Source: Cheiracanthium punctorium
Lineage: Eukaryota; Arthropoda; Arachnida; Araneae; Cheiracanthiidae
NCBI GenBank assembly: GCA_038373885.1
Contig: JAWZYV010000158.1
Coordinates: forward strand, 284,683 to 348,682
DNA length: 64,000 nt
Reading direction: 5' to 3'
Below the pieces are notes generated by a model that saw only the letters and a program-made list of their open reading frames with translations, had not been told where the DNA came from and did not search any database. Position 1 is the stretch's first letter, and every line of letters begins with the position of its first letter. Below are positions 21,347-32,197 of the stretch, piece by piece. Position numbers and translations under genes: made by a program.

Positions 21347-23222
21347 TTCGTTTGAGGGGTAAAAATAAAGTTAAAAATGTGCGTGCTCTTTGTGATAACG
21401 GTTCGCAAAATTCGTATATATCGAAATTTGCTGCTTCGGTAATGGAATACGAAAGCATTGGGGAAGAAAACATAATACATGGTTTGTTCGGAGGTATCGA
21501 GAAGACAGAAAAGCATAATAAATATTTAATTCGTCTAAGTGATTTGAATGATAAATATCGTTGTCACTTTGAGGTACTTGATCAACAAAAAATTTGTTCT
21601 GACGTTTCAAGAATTCCGTATGACTCTTTTGTAAGTGAATTAAAGAAAAACAAAATTTTTCTGACAGACATGACTGGTAAAGATGAAAATTTGTTGTATG
21701 AATATTCGCCCTGTGAAATTCATGTTCTTCTTGGTTCTGATGTTTTAGGCAAGTTATACACAGGTAAAATCAGACAATTGGAATCTGGCTTAGTATGGAT
21801 GAAAACACGCTTGGGTTGGACACTCTCCGGTAAAACAGGAAAAAACGACATTAACAACAGTACAAAGACCGTTTTATCACAAAACGTAAATGAGGCAAAA
21901 ATTAGTGATCTTTGGAATCCGGATACATTAGGGATTTTAGATCCAGGTGAAAAGGCGACTAGAAAAGACCTCGAATTAGCTGCCAAAGAACATTTTGAAC
22001 GAAATATCAGGCAAAATGAAGAAGGCAGATATGAAGTTTGTCTCCCATGGATTCAGGGGCACCCTCCTTTGCCCAGCTGCAAAACTATTGCAGAAAGAAG
22101 ACTGAGAAAATGCACAGACTCGCTGAAGAAATCTGGAAATTTAGAGGTTTACGAAGAGGTGTTCGAAGACTGGTTAGGAGAAGGAATCATAGAAGAAATT
22201 GAACCATTTTCCGAAACCGAAAATGAATATCATCTACCTCACACAGCTGTTTTGAAAGAAAATTCAACCACGAAGGTACGACCTGTATTTGATGGCTCAG
22301 CTCAGGAAAAAGATTCTCCATCAATAAACGACTGCCTAGAAAAGGGACCAAATCTTGTTCAGCTGATTCCAGCTGTGATCAACAGATTCCGGTTGAAGAA
22401 AATCGGTGTCATTTCCGACATAAAGAAGGCCTTCCTCCAGATTTCACTCAGTGAACGAGATAGACCATTTCTCAGATTCCTGTGGTGGAATAAGAACGAT
22501 CCACCCAGACTTAGAATTTTCCAGCACCGACGTGTCGTGTTTGGTCTTTCATGTAGCCCGTTCCTATTAGGAGCCACAATTCAGTACCATTTGAAAAATG
22601 CCCCTGAAAATCTCAAAGGTACCGCAGAGAAGTTGGCTGAATCCTTTTATGTTGACAATTCCGTAAGGAGTTTAGATAATGAAAACGAGCTTAACAAATT
22701 TATTGAAGAATCAAAACTTCTCCTCTGCTCTGCCAAATTTGAATTACGCGGGTGGGAGCACAGTCTTATCTGCCCAAAAGAAGAATGTTTGTCATCATCT
22801 GAAAAGAAAGAAGTAAATGTCTTAGGTCTAACATGGCAACTCGATGATGATTCGTTGGCAGTCGACTTGAAAGAAATCCCTGAAGATGACTCTCCAGTGA
22901 CAAAAAGAAAGATCTTGTCAAGCGTTCATAAAATTTTCGACCCAATCGGTTTTACATGTCCGGTTACATTGGAACCTAAAATCCTGCTTCAGGAATGTTG
23001 TAAGTTAAAAGTGACTTGGGACTGTGAATTACCGTCATCCATAACGAAAAAGTTTGAAAAATGGAGAAGAGAGTTATGCCATCTGAAAGATATTGCTGTT
23101 CCAAGATGTCTCACAGCTTGTCCTAGCATGAACAGTAATTTAACCCTGCATGTGTTCTGTGACGCTAGTAAACGCAGCTATGCAACTTGCATATTTTTGA
23201 GAAGCGAGTCTGAAGGTATTGT
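21316..23222 (+). pseudogene. BEL/Pao pol: protease, RT and start of RNase H
   Basis: The frame is open through 654 codons, continuing a little into the insertion at 23223. The protease (DUF1758) has ALCDNGSQNSYI, where the usual DTG/DSG reads DNG, and VLLGSDVLG. The reverse transcriptase has KVRPVFDGSA, DIKKAFLQI, RVVFGLSCSPFLLGAT and FYVDNSV; YVDN instead of YVDD recurs in BEL/Pao. RNase H begins with the FDPIG and VFCDAS motifs. The reading frame is cut at 23222 by the 322-bp insert. Confidence 0.9.
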
Positions 23223-23544
23223 TGGTGTGATAAAACAAGAACGTATAACAGTAGAACAGACAATAACATTTATTAACTAAAATCAACAGAAGGCGTATCA
23301 ACAGAAAGATTAAAATATAAAACATTTAGCGCTTTTGCAGTGAGGAGGGATGCCCCAAACGGCATTCACGGGCGAGCCATCGAAACTGACTTGCATTCAG
23401 AGGAGCAAAGCTGCTTATTTTTCTCCATCGAGTCTGCGCTTGCGCCAGCTGGTACGGAGGATCTTCGGCTCGTAAAGTCGACTTCGAGCGCGCTTTTTTC
23501 GACCAGCGCTTGCGTTGGAGCGGGCTCTGAAATGCAACGCCACA
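23223..23544 (-). mobile_element. 322-bp insertion in BEL pol, probable solo LTR
   Basis: The same 7-mer GTATTGT flanks the insert at 23216-23222 and 23545-23551. The insert starts TGGTGTG and ends CGCCACA, so either strand reads TG...CA as LTRs do. On the minus strand AATAAA lies near the 3' end. Taking out the insert and one GTATTGT puts both flanking pol segments in the same frame, so the limits are firm. The LTR identity is less sure: a 7-bp target repeat is long for most LTR elements. Confidence 0.8.
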
Positions 23545-23551
23545 GTATTGT

Positions 23552-23960
23552 ATCCTGCCAACTTGTCCAAGCTCGTTCCAGAGTTGCACCCTTGAAGACT
23601 GTTTCCATTCCCCGATTGGAACTGATGTCATGCTGTATCGGCGCAAGACTGGCTCAGAGTGTCAAAACTGAATTGAAGATGGATAATATTCCAACATTTT
23701 ACTGGTCTGATTCGGGAAACGCACTTCACTGGATCAAAAGGAATGAAAACTGGACACCTTTTGTTTTTAATCGGGTGAAAGAAATCTTGACTGTCAGCGA
23801 TCCTGAGAACTGGTATCACGTTTCAGGCACGAAAAATCCAGCGGACCTCCCATCACGTGGCTGCAATGCTGAAACATTGCAGGAATCCCAATGGTGGTAT
23901 GGTCCTGATTGGCTGAGGGCCCGACAAGAAGACTGGCCGAAATCGGAATCATTATCCTGA
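23552..23960 (+). pseudogene. BEL/Pao pol, rest of RNase H region
   Basis: Continues the pol frame after the insertion with QARSRVAPLKTVSIPRLEL, FYWSDSGNALHW and NPADLPSRG, all standard BEL/Pao RNase H landmarks. It ends at TGA 23958-23960. Homology continues in a different frame around 23975-24073, implying a frameshift. Confidence 0.88.
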
Positions 23961-25246
23961 CTTTGTAATACTCTGAGAAGCGAAAATCTGTTGCAAGTTC
24001 TATTAATCTTGAAAACTCAGTTCAGAGACTTTATGATCGTTCATCTTATGTAAAAATCATTAGAGTAATGGCATGAGTCCGAAGATTTCTCAATAATTGC
24101 AAAGGTCCAAACATGAGAACTTCGGGCATCCTTACTTCAAGTGAGCTGAATGAAGCTGAAACATCGCTCCTGAAAATAGTACAGAGAGAATCCTTTGTTG
24201 GACCAGAAGACAAACGTTTGAGAGGTATTTCCAGCATATATTCCAACGGACTTCTTCGAGTAAAGACTCGTATTTTGATGCGAAAAGACACAGAGAGCTT
24301 TAGATATCCAGTATTACTACATTTTGAGCATCCTGTTGTAGAAAAACTTATTCGATCAAAGCACTTAAATATGGGACATGCTGGAATTCAAATATTGATG
24401 TCTCATTTGCGAGAAAATTTTTGGATACTAAAATACAGAAAAACGGTCCGAAGAGTCATAAGAAAATGTGTGCAATGCAAGCGATTCAATTCTAAACCAA
24501 ACCCAGTTCCAGAGGCTCCACTTCCAGAAGACCGAGTGAAAGAGGGAAGTGTATTTGAAATAACTGGTATAGATTATGCTGGTCCTTTAGTTCTTCGTGG
24601 CGGACAGAAAGCCTGGATAGTCATTTACACTTGTGCTATTTTCAGAGCTGTTCACTTAGAAGTAGCCACTGCTTTAACAACTGACATCTTCCTACAAACG
24701 TTCCGCAGATTTATTTCGCGCCGAGGCAGACCAGCAACTGTCTACTGTGATAATGGCACAAATTTTGTTGGTGCCGACAATTTATTGAAACGAATTAACT
24801 GGACTGTAATTTCCCAGTATAGTGCAAACCAAAAAATTGACTGGAAGTTCATTCCCCCATCTGCTCTATGGTGGGGTGGATGGTGGGAGCGTGTCGTTGG
24901 TATGATCAAAGGAATACTACGGAAAGTTTTAGGACGAGCTTCTTTGAATTTGGAAGAAGCTTTTAACATCGTCTGTGACACTGAGAGCATTATAAACAGT
25001 CGTCCGTTAACTTATGTTTCTGATGACGTAAATAAACTCATCGCCCTCACGCCTTCCATGTTCTTACAAGATCTCAAAGAATCTGGAACTCCTGACTTAG
25101 ACAGTCTAGATTCATCGGCATTAAATAGAAGACTCGCATATTTGCAAAGAATTAGAGAAGATCTACGAAAAAGATTCCGTTCAGAGTATTTAGGACATTT
25201 AAGACAATCTCGTCTGACAGTTAAGACAATCTCGATGGGGTTTTAG
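23961..25246 (+). pseudogene. BEL/Pao integrase region
   Basis: The zinc-binding HHCC domain (H...HAGIQ...CVQCKRF) precedes a DDE core whose three acids are visible: ITGIDYAGPL, VYCDNGTNF and WWERVVGMIK. It integrates cDNA in intact elements. An in-frame TGA at 24074-24076 (W-to-stop type, MA*VRRF) and a frameshift near 25205-25230, at a duplicated AAGACAATCTCG, interrupt it. The frame 24113-25246 is otherwise open. Confidence 0.9.
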
Positions 25247-25573
25247 TTGCTAGCGACAACACCAAAAGATTAGATTGGCCTATGGCTAGGGTCTTAGAAG
25301 TTTATCCTTCTAAAGACGGATACATACGGCTTGTTAAAGTCAAAAATGAAAAATGGTGAATTTCTACTTCCTGTGCAAAGACTGATTCAATTAGAAGTTA
25401 CTGATAAAGATGAGCAGCCCAACTCTGACGTGGACATTGATTCCTTTTCTGCTGATCAGACAAATAAAGGTGGGACTAATCAAAGTGGTAATGACAATGA
25501 CAATTCAACATCCGATAATGAACCTAGACGATCACGTTATGGACGATTATTGAAAGCTAGACTTCAGATTTGA
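25247..25573 (+). pseudogene. BEL/Pao pol C-terminal tail (DUF5641-like)
   Basis: Downstream of the frameshift the homology goes on with a WPMARV-type motif and GEFLLPVQRLIQLEV, the usual C-terminus of BEL/Pao pol. An acidic, Ser/Asn-rich tail follows, ending at TGA 25571-25573. Confidence 0.8.
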
Positions 25574-25594
25574 GTTTCAAACAGCTGAAATTCA

Positions 25595-25803
25595 AAGGTG
25601 GGAGGATGTCGGGAACCACCGGCGCCTTCCTATCTCGCACAGAAAGTTTCGGTTCAGCATGGATCACGCCATCATGTGACTGATTTTTCTCCCCTACTGT
25701 TTTTCTCTCTTCGATGTAGTAGTTTCTTGTGAGTCCTCGTTCAATGTTGTTCGTGTTTTGTATAAGTGTTAGTAGAGATTAAATATTTGTGTTATGTTTT
25801 ACA
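25595..25803 (+). repeat. Polypurine tract and 3' LTR of the BEL element
   Basis: The purine tract AAAGGTGGGAGGA ends at 25606. It is followed by TGTCGGGAACC, the typical BEL LTR start. ATTAAA lies at about 25778. The LTR end at ACA 25801-25803 is a guess, because no 5' LTR remains for comparison. Confidence 0.6.
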
Positions 25804-26370
25804 GAAATGGAGTTCGATTTAATTTTGATAATAGTTTTCCTCTAGAGTTTTAGAACCCGCGGCGATCTGAGAAAAAGGTAAGCGAAATTTTACCTTTTAA
25901 TTTTTGATGATTTGTAACAAATCCCTTGTTCATTCGGGAATCCTCTCTCAAAACATTTTGAGAACTACATATAAAACAAAATGTTTTGAAGCCTTTTGGG
26001 GCGCAAATGCAGCTGCAAAAAATTTTCTGTGTCAAACTTCATTAAGTGCTATCAGTATTGCACTTTTTTTATTTTCTTTTTTCTGTTTGGGGGCCCGCCC
26101 TCAGCAGGGAGGGCCCGCCGAGTGTGGGGGCCCCCTGTCTGCAGACAGTCAGACATCCTGGCCAGTCCGGGCCTGGCTACGGATGATATTGATAAGTAAC
26201 CAACGTTAAGTTTCCTGACGAGAATCTTGTTGTAAATATTATAGTTTCTCCGTATAAATAAATAATATTAGTGTTCTAAAAGGAGTGTTAAATCAAGCCA
26301 CCTACAACAGCATTTCACGCGCTTCAAGAAAGAACCCCGAATGACAAAATCTACACATGAAGAGCGTTTA
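25804..26370 (+). other. Sequence after the LTR, no gene recognised
   Basis: Starts AGTTCGATTTAATTTTG and includes GCGGCGATCTGAGAAAAAGG, which could be the rest of the LTR or a retroelement leader. A GC-rich stretch at 26085-26180 (GGGGGCCCGCCC, GGGCCCGCCGAG) may be a decayed MITE. No coding feature. Confidence 0.4.
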
Positions 26371-26372
26371 TA

Positions 26373-26516
26373 CCGTATTAGCTCGAATATAATGCGATAT
26401 TTTTTGATTCATTTCCCGTTAAAAACCTGATTCGCGCTCAATTTGAGGTCTAAATATAGGATTTTTCTAATTATCTTAAAAATTTTGGGGGTCGCGTTGT
26501 ATTTGGGCTAATATGG
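26373..26516. mobile_element. TA-flanked MITE, CCGTATTAGC ends
   Basis: 144 bp with ends CCGTATTAGCTCGAATATAA and, inward from the right, CCATATTAGCCCAAATACAA. Flanking TA lies at 26371-26372 and 26517-26518. Tc1/mariner-type MITE. Confidence 0.72.
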
Positions 26517-26759
26517 TAGTAGTCTTCCAATCAGAAAAGCACAAGGATGAAGTTTCTCACAACTCCCATATATAATAAAAATCTTACTTTTTTTTAACCT
26601 GTGTACTGCTATTAGATTTTTTTATAGAATTCCAGTGTATACGGCTGAAAGGTATTTTAGTAGACAAGTGAATACTTTCAAAACTTTGCAAAGGAGCACA
26701 ACAGACCAAGCCATTTAGTAATTTTAACAGCCATGAGTAGAGAAGCCATTTAGTAATTT

Positions 26760-27200
26760 AAGCGCCATGAACTGTCGAAGTTTTTGCAAAATGGGTAGCA
26801 TCAAAATATTTTCATGTTCAAATATCTATGTGTACCAATTTTCATAGAAACCGTTTAACGGTCAAGATGCGCTGCATTGCCATCTAGTGGCAAATTAAAA
26901 GTAATAATACGCTAAAGCGCCATCAAAGGACGAGTTAAGAAAAATAGATAACGCAAAAATATTTTCCGTGTTCAAATGTGTATGTATACCAATTTTCAGA
27001 GCTGTTAGTTGAACGATAAGTTGATTGCTGAAGTGCTATCTAGTGGTGAGTTAAAATAAAAGTGCTTCAAGTGGTGAGTACAGACAAATGAATACTAAAA
27101 AAATATTCTCTCTGCTCAATGTGTAGTATACCAATTTTTAAGGTGATCGGTCGAACGGCTTTGAAGTTGGTGCGCTGCATCGGGACCTAGAGGCAAGTAG
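26760..27200 (-). mobile_element. Helitron-like tandem units, truncated
   Basis: Minus-oriented units with the recurring blocks GTGTACCAATTTTCATAG, CATCTAGTGGC and ATATTTTC. They match the array at 32198-34785 but lack both termini. A direct repeat AGCCATTTAGTAATTT lies just to the left (26709 and 26744). Confidence 0.65.
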
Positions 27201-27207
27201 CTAGTAC

Positions 27208-28650
27208 ACAGATAAAAATGAATGTTTGTGGGTGTGTATGTGTGTGTGTGTATGACGTTGAAAATCTCCAAAACCGTTGGACCGATCACCATGAAATTTG
27301 GTTCACCTAAGTCTTTTGTCACGGAGAATGTTTTTACACTATCCATTTTGCTGTAACTTGCCGCTAGATGGCGCTGCAGAACGCCGAATTCTATTTCGTT
27401 TAAGCGCTTGCTTTGAAAATGCCGGTCAACCAATTTTGATGACAATTGGTACACATGGATATATGAACATGGAGAATATGTTTACACCATACATTTTGCT
27501 TTAACTTGCCGCTAGATGCCACTGCAGAGTGTCGAATTCTATTCCGTTCGACCGCTTGCTATGAAAATACCATTCGACCGAATTTGATGAAAATTAGTAC
27601 ACACGGATATTTGAAGACGTAGAGTTGTTTTACACTATCCATTTTGTTGTAACTTGCCGCTAGATGGTGCTGCAGAACGTCGAATTCTATTTCGTTTAAG
27701 CGCATACTGTGAAAATACCGGTCAACTAATTTTGATGACTATTGGTACACATGGATATATGAATATGGAGAATACTTTTACGCTTTCCGTTTGGCTATAA
27801 CTTGCCACAAGATGGCGCTGCAGCACATCAACTTCTATACCGTTCGACCAATCGCCACAAAAAAATTTATACTTACACATTTGAGCACGCAGAATATATT
27901 ATAACTATTCACTTAGCTCTTACTCACTACTAGATGGCACTGCGGCGCATTATTACTTTAACTCGCCATTAGATGACAATGCAGCGTACCAACCTCTTCA
28001 CCGAACAATTGATATATATAGATACTTGAACACGGAGAATATTTTCGTGTTATCTATTTTGCTATAAATAGCTACTTCATTGTGCTGTAGCACACCATTA
28101 CCTTAACTCGCCAATAGATGGCGCAGCAGCATATAAAGACTGTTCAACTGATCGCTATGAAAAGTGGTATAGATAGATATTTGAACACGGAGAATATTTT
28201 GGCATTATCCCTTTTGCTATAGCTTGCCACTAGATGTCACTTCAAACCAGTAACTTCAGGACTGTTCAACTGATCGCCATGGAATTTCGTAAACATAGAT
28301 GTTTGAACGAAAAGAATATTTTCGCGGCATCCGTTTAGCTGTAACTCGCCTTCTGTACCGTTCAACCGTTTGCTATGAAAATACCGTTCAAGGGGCGTAG
28401 CCAAAAAATTTTCATGGAGGGGGGGTTACGACTACTGCAACTCACATATATGCATACATGTGTGTGATAAGCTAGTGAAAAATATACATTTTGTATGGCA
28501 AAAAATTCCTCATGGGGGGGGTTATGACCCCCCCTAACCACCCCTTGGCTACGGCCCTGCGTTCAGCTGATTTATGAAAATTGGTACACACAGATATTTG
28601 AGCACGGATAATACTTTTACGCTATCTATTTTCCTATGCCACAACTATAT
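27208..28650 (+). mobile_element. Helitron-like element, plus orientation
   Basis: The 5' part reads GATAAAAATGAATGTTTGTG, then TG repeats and ACGTTGAAAATCTCCAAAAC. Tandem units with TTGCCGCTAGATGGCGCTGC and GAATATTTT blocks follow. A family-A MITE interrupts it at 28391-28559. The 3' terminus is lost; near 28640-28655 it abuts an element in the opposite orientation. Non-coding. Confidence 0.7.
28391..28559 (-). mobile_element. hAT MITE family A
   Basis: Starts AGGGGCGTAGCCAAAAAATT and ends CTTGGCTACGGCCCTG. CGTTCA flanks both sides (28385-28390 and 28560-28565). The first base of the element and up to two bases of the left target repeat appear lost. Confidence 0.82.
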
Positions 28651-29100
28651 CTATTTGTTGTAATTACTATTTATCATTATGAATAGATATAGCAAAATTG
28701 ATATCTCATGAATATTATCTGCGTTCAATAATTATGCATAAAGAATTTCATGGCAATCACTTGAACGGTAAAGAAGATGATTCAGCGTAGCGCCATCAAC
28801 TGTCGAAGTTTTTGAAAAATGGATAGCATCAAAATATTTTCATGTTCAAATATCCATGTGTACGAATTTTCATAGCAAAGAGTTTAACGGTCAAGATACG
28901 CTGCAGCGCCATTTAGTGGCGAATTAAAGTAATAATACGCTACAGTTTCATCAAAGGGCGAGTTAAGCAAAATGCATAACGCGAAAACATTCTCCGTGTT
29001 CAAATGTGTATGTATACCAATTTTCAGAGCGGTTAGTTGAACGATCAAGAATTTGATTGCTCAAGTGCTATCTAGTGGCGAGTTAAAATAATAAACTGCA

Positions 29101-29260
29101 GGGCTGCAGTCAGGGGGAAATTTGCCGAGTTGGGGGCCTCTGGGAAAAAGCTTCATTAGGGGACCCTCTTTCGAAAACTTTTTCAAAATTTACAAATTTT
29201 TAACCTTAAAGAACAATTTGGGGCGCTTGCTCCTAACGCCCTCCCGGAAATCAGGCCCTA
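29101..29260. mobile_element. Possible small hAT-like insertion
   Basis: This GC-richer block interrupts the tandem units. CTGCA words sit at both edges (29096-29100 and 29262-29266). The ends GGGCTGCAGTCAGG and TCAGGCCCTA are only weakly inverted. Confidence 0.4.
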
Positions 29261-29406
29261 GCTGCAGTGCCAATTAAAGTAAGTGATGAGTATAGCCAAA
29301 TGAATACCAAAAAAAAAAAAAGTCTTTCTGTCAAATATGTATATATACCAATTTTTAAGGTGATCAGTCGAACGGCTTTGAAATTGGTGCGCTTCATCGG
29401 CATCTA

Positions 29407-30709
29407 CCCAGACAGCACAGCAAACTTGCATCAAGCTTGATTTATCAAGTCAATAAGCTTGAAAATTCGAAGCGTGTAAGCTTGAATCAAGTGTTCTAGT
29501 TTACACTTGCCCAGCTTGCATTAAGCTTGACATTTCAAGCTTGAAATTTCAAAACACACGGGGCGCCCGCTGGCTAACGCGCCCCACATAAGTTATTTTT
29601 CCACGCATTTTCCCCATCTACGCTGAAATTTCAATTTAATTTAATCTGTTTCCATCGAGTGTTCATGGCTGGAATAGAACCCGGGCCCTTTGGCTTAGCA
29701 ATCGAGCACGCTATCCATTCAGCCACCGGAGCCTTGTGCAGCTATGACTAAAGTTTGAAGTGACTTACCACGCTGTTTTCTCGCCAGATTGATAAGTGGG
29801 CGATGTGTTATTTGTTTCTTTTATTTTTCCATGGGATGCATCAAAATTAAAATAATGTTATGTGTGATTTAGAGACTCTACTAATAGGGATATAAACTTA
29901 AGAGTAGCACACGCTTTAAAACTTTCAGTACCGGAACACTCCTGAGCAATACTGCTGGTCAAAATCGAGACAAACGACTGATTTTGAAATCAATTTCATA
30001 GTATAATTGTATTGTATTTTGAAGAATTTCCATATTTGGAAATATAGAATGGGTTTACTTAACACAAATTTTGTGTTAAGTAATCTGAAATGAAAGAAAC
30101 AGATAGTTAAACGTTACTTCGAAATGCTATATCACAGTTACTAACATGTATGGAATACAAACACTTTAGTCATTTTTGTAAATATTTCTTAAAATAACAA
30201 ATAATTGAAAAATTTTGCTATTTTTTAACGCTAAAAATTCTCTTTACAAATGTGGTTATTTTCCTACATATTGGTATGCTATATCGATATAGAGCATTTC
30301 GAAGAATTAAAAATAAGTTTAAATTAATTTATACAAATGTAAATTTGAATTATTTTCATTGTTCATACTTTATAATTAAAAAAATTATTTAACTTCTGAA
30401 TTTTTTTTTATCCTTTGTAATTTTATTTTAAAATTACAAAAGTGTAAGATGTAAGATTTTTGGGCCCTAAAATCTGTAGGCCCTGGGCAGTTGCCCCATT
30501 TGCACTGCCGGTAATATGGCACTGGTAATAAAATAAAACACATCTTTTACGAACTTTCAGCAAATTTGAGGACGCTAGACAATTAATGTCCATTCTCTTT
30601 CACAGATGGCGCCATCACTGCGCACTTTGCGAGCCAAAATCCAGCTTAAGCCAATCTTGCCTTGCCAAGCCAAATGTCAAGCTTGATTTAAGCTTATGTG
30701 CTGTGTGGA
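29407..30709. mobile_element. TIR element, CCCAGACAGCACA ends, second copy
   Basis: 1303 bp, inverted relative to the copy at 11082. Left end CCCAGACAGCACA, right end TGTGCTGTGTGGA with two changes. It sits in a Helitron-like tandem unit whose sequence resumes after removal: ...GGCATCTA | TAGAGGCAAG... implies a TA target duplication (29405-29406 and 30710-30711). AAGCTTG repeats lie at both ends. The tRNA-like module is on the minus strand. It lacks the SINE found in the first copy. Confidence 0.85.
29667..29733 (-). other. tRNA-like module, second copy
   Basis: On the minus strand from 29733 it reads GGCTCCGGTGGCTGAATGGA, followed by a B-box-like GGGTTCTATTCC and a terminal AGCC. Homologous to 12347-12413. 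Confidence 0.6.
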
Positions 30710-32197
30710 TAGAGGCAAGTCATAGCAAAATAGATAGCGTAAAAGTATTCTCCGTGCTCAAATATCTGTGTGTCCCAATTTTCAAAAATCAGCTGAACGA
30801 TATTTTCATAGCAAACGGTTGAACGGTAGAGAAGGCGAGTTATAGCTAAACAGATGCGGAGAAAATCTTCTTTTCGTTCAAACATCTATGTTTACGAATT
30901 TCCATAGCGATTAGTTAAACGGTCCTGAAGGTATTGGTTTCAAGTGACATCTAGTGGCAAGTTATAGCAAAATGGATACCACCAAAATATTCTCCGTATT
31001 CGAATATCTATCTATACCAGTTTTCACAGAGATAATGAACAGTCTTTATATGCTGCAGCGCCATCAAGCGACGAATTAAAGTAAGAAGTTGATACGTTGC
31101 AGCGCCATCTATAGACGACTTAAAGTAATGATGTGCTACAGCACAATGAAGTAGCTATTTATAGCAAAAAATGGATAACACGAACATATTCTCCGTGTTC
31201 ACGTATCTATAGGAATTTTCATAGAGATCAATTGTCCGGTCATGAAGTTGGTGAACGCTGCATTGCTATCTAATGGCGAGTTAAAGTAATAACGCGCTGC
31301 AGTGCCAGTAGTAAGTAACAGCTAAATGAATAGTTAGAATGTATTATCCGTGCACAAATGTCTTAGCATAAAAATTTTTATGGCGATTGGTCGAACGGTA
31401 TAGAAGTTGATGCGCTGCAGTGCCATCTTGCGGCAAGTTACGGCAAAACGGATAGCGTAAAAATATTCTCCATGTTTATATAGCATGTGTACCAATTGTC
31501 ATCAAAATGAGTTGACCGGTATTTTCACAGCAAGCGCTTAAACGAAATAGAATTCGGCAGAACCATGTAGCGGCAATTTACAGCAAAATGGATAGTGTAA
31601 AAATATTCCACGTCTTCAAATATCCGTGTGTACCAATTTTCGTCAAAATCGGTTGAATGGTATTTTCATAGCAAGCGGTCGAGCGGAATAGAAATTGACG
31701 TTTTGCAGCGTCATCTAGCGTCAAGCTACAGCAAAATGGATAAAGTAAAACTATTCTACAGCTTTAAATATCCGTGTGAACCACTTTTCATCAAAATTAG
31801 TCGAACGGTACTTGCATAGGAAGATATATAGCATAATATATAGCGGACTTGCATAGTCGAACGGAATAGAATTCGATGTACTGCAGCGCCGTCTAACAGC
31901 AAGTCATGGCAAAACAGATAATATAAAAATATTCTCCGTGTTCAAAATCCATACGTACTAATTTTCGTCAAAATAAGTTAAACGGTATTTTCATAGCAAG
32001 CGGTTGAATAGAATTCGACGTTCTGCAGCGCCACTTAGCGGCGAGTTAGAGTGAAATGGATAGCATAAAAACCTTCTCCGTAAGAAAAGACTTAAGTGCA
32101 CCAAATTTCATGGTGGTCGGTCAAACGGTTTTGGAGTTTTTTAACGTATTCAGGTATTGGGCTATTTAGAGGGCAGGATTCAATATATATATATATA

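Larger units (their letters stand above)
19979..25803 (+). mobile_element. Decayed BEL/Pao LTR retrotransposon, 5'-truncated
   Basis: The order gag (DUF1759), zinc knuckles, DUF1758 protease, reverse transcriptase, RNase H, integrase, then one LTR, is that of BEL/Pao elements. The 5' LTR and start of gag are missing: the gag frame is open up to 19979, directly after the Helitron 3' end. Frameshifts, stop codons and a 322-bp insertion break the reading frame, so it cannot encode a complete polyprotein. The right limit depends on where the LTR ends and is uncertain. Confidence 0.9.
28651..32145 (-). mobile_element. Helitron-like element, minus orientation, interrupted
   Basis: Its left part (TTGTTGTAATTACTATTTAT...) matches the 3' terminal segment seen at 32198, but the last 65 bp or so with hairpin and CTAG are missing. 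Tandem units continue to a 5'-type end near 32145 (CCAAATTTCATGGTGGTCGG). The CCCAGACAGCACA element at 29407-30709 and probably a small MITE at about 29101-29260 interrupt it. Non-coding. Confidence 0.65.

Noticed and set aside
27196..27206. AGCTAGTAC as junction of two Helitron-like elements
   Set aside because: CTAG is present but the upstream units are in the opposite orientation and no hairpin is visible.
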